Assembly (NCBI RefSeq): GCF_028882275.1
Contig: NZ_JARBUT010000012.1
Coordinates: 154,351-218,350 of the forward strand
DNA length: 64,000 bases
Direction of reading: 5' to 3'
From: Nocardiopsis sp. N85
GTDB lineage: Bacteria > Actinomycetota > Actinomycetes > Streptosporangiales > Streptosporangiaceae
The position numbers were made by a program, and so were the translations under genes. The notes under the pieces are model-generated. The model did not search any database and was not told the origin of the DNA. It saw only the letters and a program-made list of their open reading frames with translations. Position 1 is the stretch's first letter. Each line of letters begins with the position of its first letter. Positions 43,544-52,095 of this stretch are shown in pieces.

Positions 43544-44312
43544 AGAGCACCTCCGGGTCGGCCAGGCCGTTGGCGATGACGGGCCGGTCCATCCAGTGCG
43601 TCCCCGAGTCCAGGACGGCGGTGGTGAAGTCGGCGCGCACCCACTTGTAGCGGTCCACGGTGCGGCCGTCCTCCTCGACCTTGACGTACAGGCCCTCCAT
43701 GAGGTCGGAGCCGTCGCTCTCGGCCAGGGCGCGGGCGGGGTCGGCCCCGCCCGCGCGGGCGGCCTCCTCCAGGGACCGCCGCCAGTGCGGGGTGCGACAG
43801 GTGGAGGGGCCGACCAGATCGGCGAGGTCCTCCACCCGGCGGAGGGGCCCGGTGTGCAGTACGGGCACCGACACGATGGGCAGGCCGGCCAGCAGCGCCC
43901 GGCGTGAGGGGGTGTCCAGGAAGGCGCCCCCGCGGGTGTCCAGGACGTCGAACTCGCAGAACAGGTGGGGGAGGGCGTCGTAGTACACGGTGTGCTTGGC
44001 GTACATCCACTCGCCGTACAGCACGTACCGGTCGCCCAGCCGCTCGCGCAGGCGCGGGGCCACGGCGGCGGCCCAGGCCTTGAACGGGGCGAACTGGCGT
44101 TCGCGGGGGCCGCCGGTGAGGTAGTGCCCGCGGCTCTGGAGGCGCAGGTCGCCGTCGGGCCCGAAGCCGATGCCGGCGTTGGCGCCGTCGAGCTTCTCCT
44201 CCACGACCAGGTGCCGTCCGGCGAGGGCGGAGAAGGGGACCGCGGACAGGTCCCGGTCGCCGGGTTGCAGGCGTGATCCCTGGATGTGCCGGGTCCGCGG
44301 GTACTTGTGCAT
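43527..44312 (-). CDS. ATP-dependent RNA ligase family protein
   Basis: A 261-residue nucleotidyltransferase. Motif I is EEKLDGANAGI with K40 as the adenylated lysine. Later elements include LYGEWMYAKHTVYY (motif III region), EGLYVKVEEDG (motif IV) and DRYKWVRADF (motif V). The compact length corresponds to a ligase without a large extra domain. It is the upstream gene of the pair with HD-Pnk, so the operon encodes both healing and sealing steps for RNA (or DNA) breaks. Confidence 0.9.
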   Translation of the reverse strand: MHKYPRTRHIQGSRLQPGDRDLSAVPFSALAGRHLVVEEKLDGANAGIGFGPDGDLRLQSRGHYLTGGPRERQFAPFKAWAAAVAPRLRERLGDRYVLYGEWMYAKHTVYYDALPHLFCEFDVLDTRGGAFLDTPSRRALLAGLPIVSVPVLHTGPLRRVEDLADLVGPSTCRTPHWRRSLEEAARAGGADPARALAESDGSDLMEGLYVKVEEDGRTVDRYKWVRADFTTAVLDSGTHWMDRPVIANGLADPEVLYANVH

Positions 44313-44474
44313 GAGGACCGTTCTAGCGCGGCGCCGGGCCGCCGGGCCAGGGATTTTCCGGGGCGCCGCACGGCACCGGGACACCCCGGGAGGGCACCGC
44401 CGCACGGTACCGGGGCGGTCCGGAGGACACCGCCGCCGAGCGCGTCCCGTGGTGCGGTGCCGTGCCGCCGGGGA

Positions 44475-45764
44475 TCAGCGTCCGGTGACGGGGCGGCGCG
44501 ATCCCAGGGAGGCGGCGTCGGCGGCGGCCCGTCCGGCGTTCCACCCGTCCTCGCTGTAGGGGCCGCGCACCCGCGAGTAGGTGAGCTCGCCGAAGGCCTG
44601 TTCCACGGCCCGTTCCACTTCGCGTTCTCGGGCGGCGAACAACGGGACCAGGTCACGGCCGGCCTCGGCCTGGACGGCGTCGCGGGCGGTGCGGGCGGCC
44701 TCGGTGAGTCGCTCCCCGACGCGCACGGCGAACGCCGACATGAACGAGGAGCGGAAGTCCTTCCCCGCCCTGCGGCCGGAGCGGTCGCGCGCCGAACTGC
44801 CCGCCCGCATCGCGGTCTCGGCCTGCACCAGCAGGGAGGTGAACAGCAGGTCGACGGCGTCCACGTCGTCGGGGAAGCCCATGACCGTGCACATTTCGAG
44901 TTCGCGGTGCCACACCGCCCGGCAGTGGTTGGCCTCGGCGACCTCGTGCAGCAGGACGGCCTTGGACTCGTCGTAGGGGGCGTCCACGGGGAGTCGCCGG
45001 GCGTGCCCGGCCTCGGAGGAGTCCGGATCGTCCTCGTCGAGCAGCGCCCGGTCGATGCTGTGCCGCGCCATGAGTTCCTGGGCGCGGGCGCTGAGCGCCT
45101 CGGCCTCCTCGGGGAACTCCGTCGATTCGGCCTTGGCCAGCAGGGCCCGCACCCGGGCGAGTTTGCCCCGGTCCACCTCGGTGCGCGCGCGGGTCGGGCG
45201 TGCCCGGCCGGGACGGTGGGCGCCGGGCGGGTCGACGAGGCGTTGCAACGGTGGCAGGACGCGCAGTGCGGCCAGGGTGCGCAGGACCTGTTCGACGGCT
45301 TCGAAGCGCAGCAGGCCGTGGGCGTCCGCCAGGTGGGCGAGGGGATCCCCGACGGTGTCGAGGGCACGCGCCTGCGCGATCCAGTCGGGGGCCACGGTGG
45401 TGGGGGCGTGCCGCTCCAGGTCGGCGGTGATCGCGTGGGCGCACACCGCGGCGGCGGCCGGGCCGAGGAGGCGTTCGACGCGGCGCGTGGTCTCGGCGGG
45501 TTGCCAGCCGCGCGCCCACACCGACGTCATCGCGTCGCGCAGCGCCTCGGTGAGGGCCCGTTCGGCGTCGTGGACCCGGGCGGCGTCCTCGGTGTCGGCG
45601 AGCAGGGCCGCGGCCAGGTCGACGCCGTCGCCACCGCGTCCCATCACCAGGGCGTCGACCGCCTCGGTGACGATCTCGGCAGGGGACGACGCGGTCGAGG
45701 GACCGTCCCAGTCGGGGACGGTCCGGTCGCGGCGCCCGGCCGTTCGTCGCCTCTTGGCACCCAC
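44475..45764 (-). CDS. DUF2786 domain protein
   Basis: A 429-residue soluble protein. DUF2786 is clear at about residues 202-245: KLARVRALLAKAESTEFPEEAEALSARAQELMARHSID. It is followed by a region (HEVAEANHCRAVWHRELEMCTVMGFPDDVDAVDLLFTSLLVQ) common to this family, which contains an HEVAEANH metal-binding-like motif and a helical end. The N-terminal 200 residues are helical. Family function is unknown. GTG 45764 is preceded by GAGGGGAA. It is upstream of the RNA ligase pair on the same strand with a 162-base gap, so co-transcription is possible but unproven. Confidence 0.85.
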   Translation of the reverse strand: MGAKRRRTAGRRDRTVPDWDGPSTASSPAEIVTEAVDALVMGRGGDGVDLAAALLADTEDAARVHDAERALTEALRDAMTSVWARGWQPAETTRRVERLLGPAAAAVCAHAITADLERHAPTTVAPDWIAQARALDTVGDPLAHLADAHGLLRFEAVEQVLRTLAALRVLPPLQRLVDPPGAHRPGRARPTRARTEVDRGKLARVRALLAKAESTEFPEEAEALSARAQELMARHSIDRALLDEDDPDSSEAGHARRLPVDAPYDESKAVLLHEVAEANHCRAVWHRELEMCTVMGFPDDVDAVDLLFTSLLVQAETAMRAGSSARDRSGRRAGKDFRSSFMSAFAVRVGERLTEAARTARDAVQAEAGRDLVPLFAAREREVERAVEQAFGELTYSRVRGPYSEDGWNAGRAAADAASLGSRRPVTGR

Positions 45765-46194
45765 GGTGTTCCCCTCGTTCGCGGTGTCGTGTGATCGGTG
45801 GACGATCCTACCGAGCGGCGCGTACCCGCCCCGCACGTGAGAGAACGGAAATACCCGAGAAAAACGTCCGGGCGGGCGTGCCGGCGGCTTTGCCGGGGAA
45901 AGTGTCCCGTATCACTTCACCCGCCAGGGGAAATGCTCGCGGCCGAACCCGGAACCCGACGGACGGGGCCCGACATCGCCGGTCAGCGGCGCCTGCGAGT
46001 GGCTTCCGCGTATACGTGCGGAGCATCCTGTAAGGGCTGATAGAGGACCCGAAGTCCGCCATACCTCCCAATCCGGACTCGCCCTCTCCTGGGATCGGGT
46101 GCCCGTCGAGGAAAGGTGGAACTTTCCTACCCGAAGCATTGCGGAAACATCCCGGTTCTACCGTCTCCTCAACCGCAGTCACCGAGGAGTCTCC
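45765..46194. other. Divergent promoter region, DUF2786 and P450 genes
   Basis: These 430 bases hold an inverted repeat AGGAAAG/CTTTCCT with a 6-base spacer at 46109-46128 and a TACCGT -10-like hexamer at 46159-46164. A GAGGAG ribosome site precedes the P450. No gene is seen. Confidence 0.5.
46109..46128. promoter_or_regulatory. Inverted repeat upstream of the P450
   Basis: AGGAAAG and CTTTCCT are perfect 7-base arms separated by GTGGAA, ending 30 bases before the TACCGT -10-like hexamer. It is a plausible operator position; the binding protein is unknown. Confidence 0.45.
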
Positions 46195-47697
46195 ATGCAC
46201 CAGGGCACCGGTCCCACCGACCATGAGGGAACCGCGAGCGGAGACGGGGCGGGCCGCTGCCCCTACAGCGAGGACGGCGCCCTCGCGCTGCACCGGGGAG
46301 GAGAGCTGCCCTGGCGACAGTTGCGCGAACGGCACGGCGGACTGGTCCCGGTGGAACTGGGCCCGGGGGTTCCCGGGTGGCTCCTGCTGGGCTACAAGGA
46401 GAACCTCCAGGCGCTGCGGGACCAGACCTACTTCTCGGCCGATCCGCGTCCCTGGCGTTCCGCCGGGTCCCCGGCCCGCAGCGGGGCCCTGGGGCACGAC
46501 GGCACCGAGCACCAGCGGCTCCGGGCCCCCATCGTGGAGGCGCTGGCCGCGGTCGGCACCGCCCAGCTGGTCCCGGTGGTCGAACGCGCCGCCGTGCACC
46601 TGCTGGGCCGGGCCGCGGCCGACGGCAGCGCCGACCTCATCGGTCAGTACGCGGCCCCGCTGCCCGCGATGGTCTTCAACGAGCTGTTCGGACTGCCGGA
46701 CGAGTACGGGCGGCTCCTGGCCGACATCGCCGAACGCTCGTGGAGCGCGGACCCGCGGGAGGCGGCGGACGCCGGGGACTCGGTGCGCGGCTACTTCCAC
46801 GGTCTGGTGGAGCGCAAGCGCCGTGAACCCGGCGAGGACCTGGTCGGACACCTACTGGCGCACCCCAACGCGCTCACCGACGAGGAGGCGGTCGAGGCAC
46901 TGTCGATGCTGTGGGCGACCGGGCACGAACCCACCACCCACCTCATCGGCAACGCCCTGCTCAAGCTGTTGGAGGACCCCAACGTGTGGACCGCCTACCT
47001 GGGCGGCACCCTCACACCGGAGGACTTCATCGACTACGTCATGTGGACCGACTCGCCCATCCAGGTGCTGGCCGGTCGCTACTCCACCATGGACATCCGG
47101 TTCTCGGGCGCGCACATCCGCAAGGGCGAGCCGCTGCTGTTCGGGTTGGCCTCCGCGCACACCGACCCGTCGGTGTCGCGCGGCGGCGACGACGCGATGG
47201 CCCTGGCCGGCAACCGCTCCCATCTGGCGTGGGGGGCGGGCGCGCACCGGTGCCCGGCCACCGCCTTCTCCCGGGAGATGGTGCGCACCGCCATCGACAT
47301 GGCCGTGGACCGGCTGCGCGGCATGGTCCTGGCGGTCGAACCGGCCGATCTGCGTCGGCGGCCCTCGCTGTCGATGCACGGTCTGGAGGAACTGCCGGTG
47401 TGGTTCACCGCGACCGGTGAACGGACCGAACGGCAGGAGCCGCCACGGGAAGCGGGCCCGATGCGCACCTGGATCCGAAGAAGGCGACGGCCCGCGGCGC
47501 AGGGGGCCCGCTATCAGGCCCCGCTGTCCCGGGAGGGCGGCCGGGAGGAGTCGGAGACGGTCGTCGCGGTCCCCGCGCCCAAGAGGCGTCGCGCCCCGCA
47601 GGGGGCGGGAGCCCGCTACCAGGCGCCCTTCGCCAAGCAGGAGGACGTCCCCGATCCGTTGGACCGGCTCTTGGCGACCTGGAGCCCCCGGGGCTGA
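46195..47697 (+). CDS. Cytochrome P450, CYP157-like, lacking ExxR
   Basis: A 500-residue haem protein. The Cys-ligand loop is HLAWGAGAHRCPATAF with C353 as the haem thiolate, and the I-helix region is MLWATGHEPTTHLIGN. In place of the K-helix ExxR there is D280-Y-V-M283 (FIDYVMWTDSPIQ), as in the CYP157 family, known for natural ExxR substitution and association with conservon clusters. No conservon genes are nearby. Residues about 409-500 are an extension beyond a normal P450, basic and containing GARYQAP twice. A GAGGAG site precedes the ATG. The substrate is unknown. Confidence 0.88.
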   Translation: MHQGTGPTDHEGTASGDGAGRCPYSEDGALALHRGGELPWRQLRERHGGLVPVELGPGVPGWLLLGYKENLQALRDQTYFSADPRPWRSAGSPARSGALGHDGTEHQRLRAPIVEALAAVGTAQLVPVVERAAVHLLGRAAADGSADLIGQYAAPLPAMVFNELFGLPDEYGRLLADIAERSWSADPREAADAGDSVRGYFHGLVERKRREPGEDLVGHLLAHPNALTDEEAVEALSMLWATGHEPTTHLIGNALLKLLEDPNVWTAYLGGTLTPEDFIDYVMWTDSPIQVLAGRYSTMDIRFSGAHIRKGEPLLFGLASAHTDPSVSRGGDDAMALAGNRSHLAWGAGAHRCPATAFSREMVRTAIDMAVDRLRGMVLAVEPADLRRRPSLSMHGLEELPVWFTATGERTERQEPPREAGPMRTWIRRRRRPAAQGARYQAPLSREGGREESETVVAVPAPKRRRAPQGAGARYQAPFAKQEDVPDPLDRLLATWSPRG

Positions 47698-47701
47698 ACG
47701 G

Positions 47702-47736
47702 GCGCGGCCCGGACCCCTGGAGGGGCCGGACCGCGC
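47702..47736. terminator. Bidirectional terminator between P450 and lutC
   Basis: GCGCGG, CCGG and CCCC on the left pair with GGGG, CCGG and CCGCGC on the right around TGGA, with one mismatch and a bulge (about 14 bp in all). It starts 5 bases after the P450 stop. Confidence 0.75.
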
Positions 47737-47780
47737 GTGCACGGGGTCCCCCGTGGCGTCGGCCACCGGTCCGGGGCATC

Positions 47781-48422
47781 TCAGGTGGCGGCCTCCACCA
47801 GCAGCACCTCCAGGGTGCGCGGGCCGTGCACCCCCTCCACCCGGTTCAGCTCGATGTCGCTGGTGGCCGACGGCCCGCTGATCCAGGTGAGCGGACGGGC
47901 CGGGTCCAACAGGCGCACCCCCTGGGGCACCCCGTCCACCACCTGGTCGGCGCGCACCACGCACAGGTGGTAGTCGGGCACCAGGGTGATGGCGCGCCGA
48001 CCCTGATCGGGGCCGCCGTCCAGGACGATCGTCCCGGTCTCGGCGATCGCGACGGCGCACCCGGTGATCACTCCGTCGGAGGCGTCCAGCTCCCGCACCG
48101 TCAGCGGCTCCTCCCGGGAGTCGGTCAGGGTCTCGATGCCGGTCCCGGCCAGCCACTCCCCGGGCAGGGCCGGGGGCACCACCACGCGCCGGGCCCCGCG
48201 CCGGGCCAGGGCGGCCGCGATCTCCTCGCCCACCCGGTCGGCGGGGGTCCGGTGCACGAGCGCCTTGTAGTCGATCAGCCGGTCCTCCAGCACGTCCAGG
48301 GTGGGTCCGACCCCGTGGGAGTCCAGATGGGCGCGGTCCGGAGCGCGCTCCAGCGGTTCGTCGGCGGGCACGTCGGCCAGGGCGGCCCGTACCCGGGCCA
48401 GGATCGCTTCCTTGGCGCTCAT
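47781..48422 (-). CDS. lutC: Lactate utilization protein LutC
   Basis: A 213-residue LutC/YkgG-family protein, the third component of the LutABC L-lactate dehydrogenase complex. Features are an N-terminal helix (SAKEAILARVRAAL), LDASDGVITGCAVAIAETGTIVLDGGPDQGRRAITLVPDYHLCVV and the terminal NRVEGVHGPRTLEVLLVE. It overlaps lutB by ATGA. It may stabilise the complex or take part in electron transfer. Confidence 0.93.
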   Translation of the reverse strand: MSAKEAILARVRAALADVPADEPLERAPDRAHLDSHGVGPTLDVLEDRLIDYKALVHRTPADRVGEEIAAALARRGARRVVVPPALPGEWLAGTGIETLTDSREEPLTVRELDASDGVITGCAVAIAETGTIVLDGGPDQGRRAITLVPDYHLCVVRADQVVDGVPQGVRLLDPARPLTWISGPSATSDIELNRVEGVHGPRTLEVLLVEAAT

Positions 48423-49852
48423 CGGCCTTCCTCTCGCTCTCGCTCGTTCCACCAGCGGCGGAACGACTCGGCCGGCACGTCCGGGACATCGCGTGTGTCG
48501 GTCCAGGCCCCCGCGAGCCCGGGAAGGTGGCGCGGGACCAGCGTGCGGCCCAGCCCCGCGGCGCGCTGCACCGCGCCCAGGGCGGTCGAGGACGAGAACA
48601 CCGCCTCCGCGCCGGCCATCAGCGTCTTCTCGCCCAGGTGCCCGTGTCCCTCGGCGACCTCCTCGCGCAGGTGCACCAGCACCTCGGGGATGTCGATCGC
48701 GACCGGGCACACCTCGTAGCAGGCGCCGCACAGGGACGACGCGTAGGGCAGGGACTCCTCCACCTCCGACCCCATCCCGCGCAGCTGCGGCGTGAGGATG
48801 GCGCCGATCGGTCCCGGGTAGACCGAACCGTAGGAGTGCCCGCCGGTGCGCTCGTAGACCGGGCAGGTGTTCAGGCAGGCCGAACAGCGGATGCAGCGCA
48901 GCGCCTGGCGGCCCACGGTGTCGGCCAGTACGTCGGTGCGGCCGTTGTCGAGCAGCACCAGGTGGAACTCCTGGGGGCCGTCGCCCGGTGTCACACCCGT
49001 CCAGGTCGAGGTATAGGGGTTCATCCGCTCGCCGGTGGACGATCGCGGCAGCAGCTGCATGAACACCTCCAGGTCGTCCCAGGTCGGAACGATCTTCTCG
49101 ATGCCCACCACCGAGATGAGGGTCTGCGGCAGGGTCAGGCACATGCGCCCGTTGCCCTCCGACTCCAGCACCACGAGCGTGCCCGAGTCGGCCACCGCGA
49201 AGTTGGCGCCCGAGATGGCCGTGCGGGTGCGCAGGAACCGTTCGCGCAGGTGGGCCCGGGCCGCCTCGGCCAACGCCCGGGGGTCGTCGGTCAGCCCGGG
49301 GGGAGCGGGGGTGCCCCACTCGGCCATCTGCTCCAGGAAGATCTCCCGGATCTGGGCGCGTCCCAGGTGGATGGCCGGGACCAGGATGTGCGAGGGCAGG
49401 TCGTTGCCGAGCTGGACGATCAGTTCGGCCAGGTCGGTCTCGTAGGCGGTGATGCCCTCGGCCGCCAACGCGTTGTTGAGCTCGATCTCCTGGGTGGCCA
49501 TCGACTTGACCTTGACCACGTCGGTCTCACCGGTGGCCTTGACCAGGGCGGTGACGATCCGGTTGGCCTCGGCGGCGTCGGAGGCCCAGTGGACGTGCCC
49601 GCCCGCGCGGCTCACCGAGGCCTCCAGCTGTTCGAGGTAACGGTCGAGGTGGCGCAGGGTGTGCGTCTTGACGGCCGCGCCCTCGGTGCGCAGCCGGGCC
49701 CAGTCGTCGCCCATCTCGTCCACCACGTGGGCGCGTTTGTCGCGGATGGTGTGGGTGGCCTTGCGCAGGTTGTAGCGCAGCCGGGAGTCCTTGACGGCGG
49801 TGCGGGCCGCCTCGGGGAAGGGCGGCATGCCCAGGAACGTGGCGTCGCTCAT
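48419..49852 (-). CDS. lutB: Lactate utilization iron-sulphur protein LutB
   Basis: A 477-residue iron-sulphur protein of the LutABC complex. The N-terminal domain is related to LutC (DSGTLVVLESEGNGRMCLTLPQTLISVVG). Two ferredoxin-like [4Fe-4S] motifs follow, CIRCSACLNTCPVYE and CGACYEVCPVAIDIPE (about residues 317-390). It transfers electrons from lactate oxidation. It overlaps lutA upstream and lutC downstream, each by the ATGA arrangement, so the three are made in fixed ratio. Confidence 0.95.
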   Translation of the reverse strand: MSDATFLGMPPFPEAARTAVKDSRLRYNLRKATHTIRDKRAHVVDEMGDDWARLRTEGAAVKTHTLRHLDRYLEQLEASVSRAGGHVHWASDAAEANRIVTALVKATGETDVVKVKSMATQEIELNNALAAEGITAYETDLAELIVQLGNDLPSHILVPAIHLGRAQIREIFLEQMAEWGTPAPPGLTDDPRALAEAARAHLRERFLRTRTAISGANFAVADSGTLVVLESEGNGRMCLTLPQTLISVVGIEKIVPTWDDLEVFMQLLPRSSTGERMNPYTSTWTGVTPGDGPQEFHLVLLDNGRTDVLADTVGRQALRCIRCSACLNTCPVYERTGGHSYGSVYPGPIGAILTPQLRGMGSEVEESLPYASSLCGACYEVCPVAIDIPEVLVHLREEVAEGHGHLGEKTLMAGAEAVFSSSTALGAVQRAAGLGRTLVPRHLPGLAGAWTDTRDVPDVPAESFRRWWNEREREEGR

Positions 49853-50625
49853 CGGGTCGCCTCCTCCTTGTCGGTCCGGTCGCGGGTGTCGCTCCGGAAG
49901 TCCTTCTCCGTGCTCGCCAGGATCTCCGCGATGTGCGCGATCCGCATGCCGGCGCGCTGGCGCGACAGGACGCCGCCGATGTGCATCAGGCAGGAGTTGT
50001 CCACGGCGCACAGCACCTCGGCCCCGGTCTCCAGCGCGTGGCGGGCCTTGTCGGCGCCCATGGCCGAGGAGACGTCGCCGTTCTTGACCGCGAACGTGCC
50101 GCCGAACCCGCAGCACTCGGCGGCCCCGGGCAGTTCCACCAGGTCCAGACCGCGCACCGCGCGCAGCAGCTCGTAGGGGCGGTCGCCCAGCCCGAGCATG
50201 CGCAGTCCGTGGCAGGTGGGGTGGTAGACGACCTTGTGCGGGTAGTAGGCGCCCACGTCGGTGACGCCCAGAACGTCGACGAGGAACTCGGTGAGGTCGT
50301 ACACGCGGGGGGTCAGCGCGGCGACCTTGCGGGAGAGGCGGCTGCCGCTCCCGCCCAGACGCGGGTAGTTGTCGCGGATCATGGCCGCGCAGGAGCCCGA
50401 GGGCACCACGACGGCGTCGGCGTCCTCGAAGGTCCGCACGAACCGCACGGCGAGCCTGCTCGCCGGACGCCGGTAGCCGGTGTTGTAGTGCATCTGCCCG
50501 CAGCAGGTCTGGCCTTCGGGGAAGACCACCTCGTGACCCAGCCGCTCCAGGAGGCGCACCACCGCCCGTCCGGTGTCGGGGAAGAGTGTGTCGTTGACAC
50601 AGGTGATGAACAACGCGACCCTCAT
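49849..50625 (-). CDS. lutA: Lactate utilization protein LutA
   Basis: A 258-residue cysteine-rich (CCG-domain) protein. Two CCG units are visible: QTCCGQMHYNTGYR with the later GSCAAMI, and HPTCHGLRMLG with ECCGFGGTFAVKNGDVS. These bind non-cubane iron-sulphur clusters in related heterodisulphide-reductase-like proteins. It is the first gene of the lut operon, transcribed away from the GntR regulator, with the palindrome at 50682 between them. Confidence 0.94.
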   Translation of the reverse strand: MRVALFITCVNDTLFPDTGRAVVRLLERLGHEVVFPEGQTCCGQMHYNTGYRRPASRLAVRFVRTFEDADAVVVPSGSCAAMIRDNYPRLGGSGSRLSRKVAALTPRVYDLTEFLVDVLGVTDVGAYYPHKVVYHPTCHGLRMLGLGDRPYELLRAVRGLDLVELPGAAECCGFGGTFAVKNGDVSSAMGADKARHALETGAEVLCAVDNSCLMHIGGVLSRQRAGMRIAHIAEILASTEKDFRSDTRDRTDKEEATR

Positions 50626-50681
50626 GTGCCTCCTTCGCGCCGCGCCGGATCGGCGGGCGTACCGCTCGCCACGAGCCTCTC

Positions 50682-50696
50682 AGTGGTCTGACCACT
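50682..50696. promoter_or_regulatory. GntR-type operator of the lut operon
   Basis: AGTGGTC-T-GACCACT is a perfect 15-base palindrome containing TGGTCnnACCA-like half-sites, the class of site bound by FadR-subfamily GntR regulators. It lies 57 bases upstream of the lutA start. A second, imperfect copy TGGTATGATCA is at 50768-50778 and overlaps a TATGAT -10-like hexamer of the gntR gene, which would allow autoregulation. Confidence 0.7.
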
Positions 50697-50839
50697 TTTG
50701 CACATGTGGGCGAAAAGCGGCAAGGAACTCGTCTTTTCGAGGGACGGCAAGGGGTGGTCGTCCAGATTGGTATGATCACTTTCGCGTGCAGGGTGTCAGA
50801 GGTCGCGCGGCGGCCCGCACTCTGCGGACGGGGGGTGTC

Positions 50840-51562
50840 GTGGACGGTTCCGACTCCGAGCGCACCTCGGTCACACGGCGGGCCGTCGAGCGCATCAAGG
50901 AGATGATCTCCTCCGGGGAGGTCGGCCCCGGTCAACGCCTGCCCACCGAGCGCGACCTGTCCGCCCGCCTGGGCGTCTCCCGCAGCTCCATGCGCGAGGC
51001 CATCCGTTCCCTGACCACCCTGGGAGTCCTGGAGGCCCGCCACGGAGCGGGCGTCTACGTCACCGCGCTGCGCCCCGCCGACCTGCTGGAGACCTTCTCC
51101 GTGCTGGCCGAGGTCTCCGGCGGTGAGACGCTCCTGGAAGTCCTCCAGGTCCGCAGGATCATCGAACCCGCCGCCACCGCCCTGGCCGCCGCCCGCGCCA
51201 CCGACGCCGACCTGGAGCGGATCGGCGCGCTTTTGGACCGCATCGACGGCGACCCCGCCACGGCCGCCGACACGGTGACCGCCGACCTCGGCTTCCACCA
51301 GGCGATCGTGGCCGGCACCGGCAACGCCACCCTGGCCGCCGTCAACGACGGTCTGTCCTCACGGACGTTCAACGCCCGTGTGTGGGCCGGCCACCGCGAG
51401 GCCGGGTTCACCGACGCGCTGCGCGAGGATCACCGGCGCATCCACGAGGCCCTGCTGGCCCGCGACCCCGAGGCCGCCCGCGCCGCCGCCACCGTCCACG
51501 TCATGCGGGTGGAGCGGTGGCTCACCGCGGAACTGGCGACCCGGGAGACCCGGGACCGGTAG
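50840..51562 (+). CDS. GntR/FadR-family regulator of lactate utilization
   Basis: A 240-residue transcription factor. A GntR winged helix is at about residues 11-75 (RRAVERIKEMISSGEVGPGQRLPTERDLSARLGVSRSSMREAIRSLTTLGVLEARHGAGVYV). An FCD ligand-binding domain follows (about 85-225), with acidic and His residues that hold a metal in relatives (DLGFHQAIVAGTGN, EDHRRIHEALLARD). Divergence from lutABC and the palindrome between them imply that it represses lut genes and is relieved by lactate or a related acid. GTG 50840 is the likely start. Confidence 0.9.
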   Translation: MDGSDSERTSVTRRAVERIKEMISSGEVGPGQRLPTERDLSARLGVSRSSMREAIRSLTTLGVLEARHGAGVYVTALRPADLLETFSVLAEVSGGETLLEVLQVRRIIEPAATALAAARATDADLERIGALLDRIDGDPATAADTVTADLGFHQAIVAGTGNATLAAVNDGLSSRTFNARVWAGHREAGFTDALREDHRRIHEALLARDPEAARAAATVHVMRVERWLTAELATRETRDR

Positions 51563-51607
51563 ACCCGGCGCGCTCCGGAACCGTCGGGCCGGGCCGCACC
51601 CGCGTCG

Positions 51608-51925
51608 TCACATTCCGCGCTCGCGCAACCTCTCGGCGAACTCCTCGGCCCGCAGCACCCGTGCCAGATCCTCGCGCCGCGACGTGGGAGGCGTCTCCTC
51701 CTCGGGCTCGGGCGCCTGCTCGGGCACCTCCCGGCGCAACTCGGCACCGATCCCCAGAGCGCCCTGGTCCTCGATCTCCTCGATCCGCAGACCGTAGGGA
51801 TGATCGAGCAGGTACCCGGCCACCACGCTGTCCTGGTTCGGGGCGCCCACGTCCATGTCGGCGTCGACGTCGTCGATGTCCTCGTCCCGGTTCCGGTCCG
51901 GGTACTCCTCGGTTGATCCGACCAC
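51608..51925 (-). CDS. Small acidic unknown protein
   Basis: A 105-residue acidic protein with a disordered N-terminus rich in Asp (EDIDDVDADMDVG). The C-terminal part includes SVVAGYLLDHPYGLRIEEIEDQGALGIGAEL and a charged helix EDLARVLRAEEFAERLRERG. Its function is unknown. I chose GTG 51925 because GGGGG lies 7 bases upstream; an in-frame GTG at 51940 is the alternative. It converges with the GntR gene. Confidence 0.6.
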   Translation of the reverse strand: MVGSTEEYPDRNRDEDIDDVDADMDVGAPNQDSVVAGYLLDHPYGLRIEEIEDQGALGIGAELRREVPEQAPEPEEETPPTSRREDLARVLRAEEFAERLRERGM

Positions 51926-52095
51926 CGGCGGCCCCCTCACCCTCGGTCATCCCTGGACCTTCGATCATGCCTGTTCGGAGCGGGGGATTCCAGTTCCGAG
52001 CGGGACGGAGCGGGACGAGAGGGGAACGGCCGTCCGTTACGGACGGTAGGATTCTGCGGCCCACCCCCCACCACAGGAACGGAGCCCCCTTCCCC

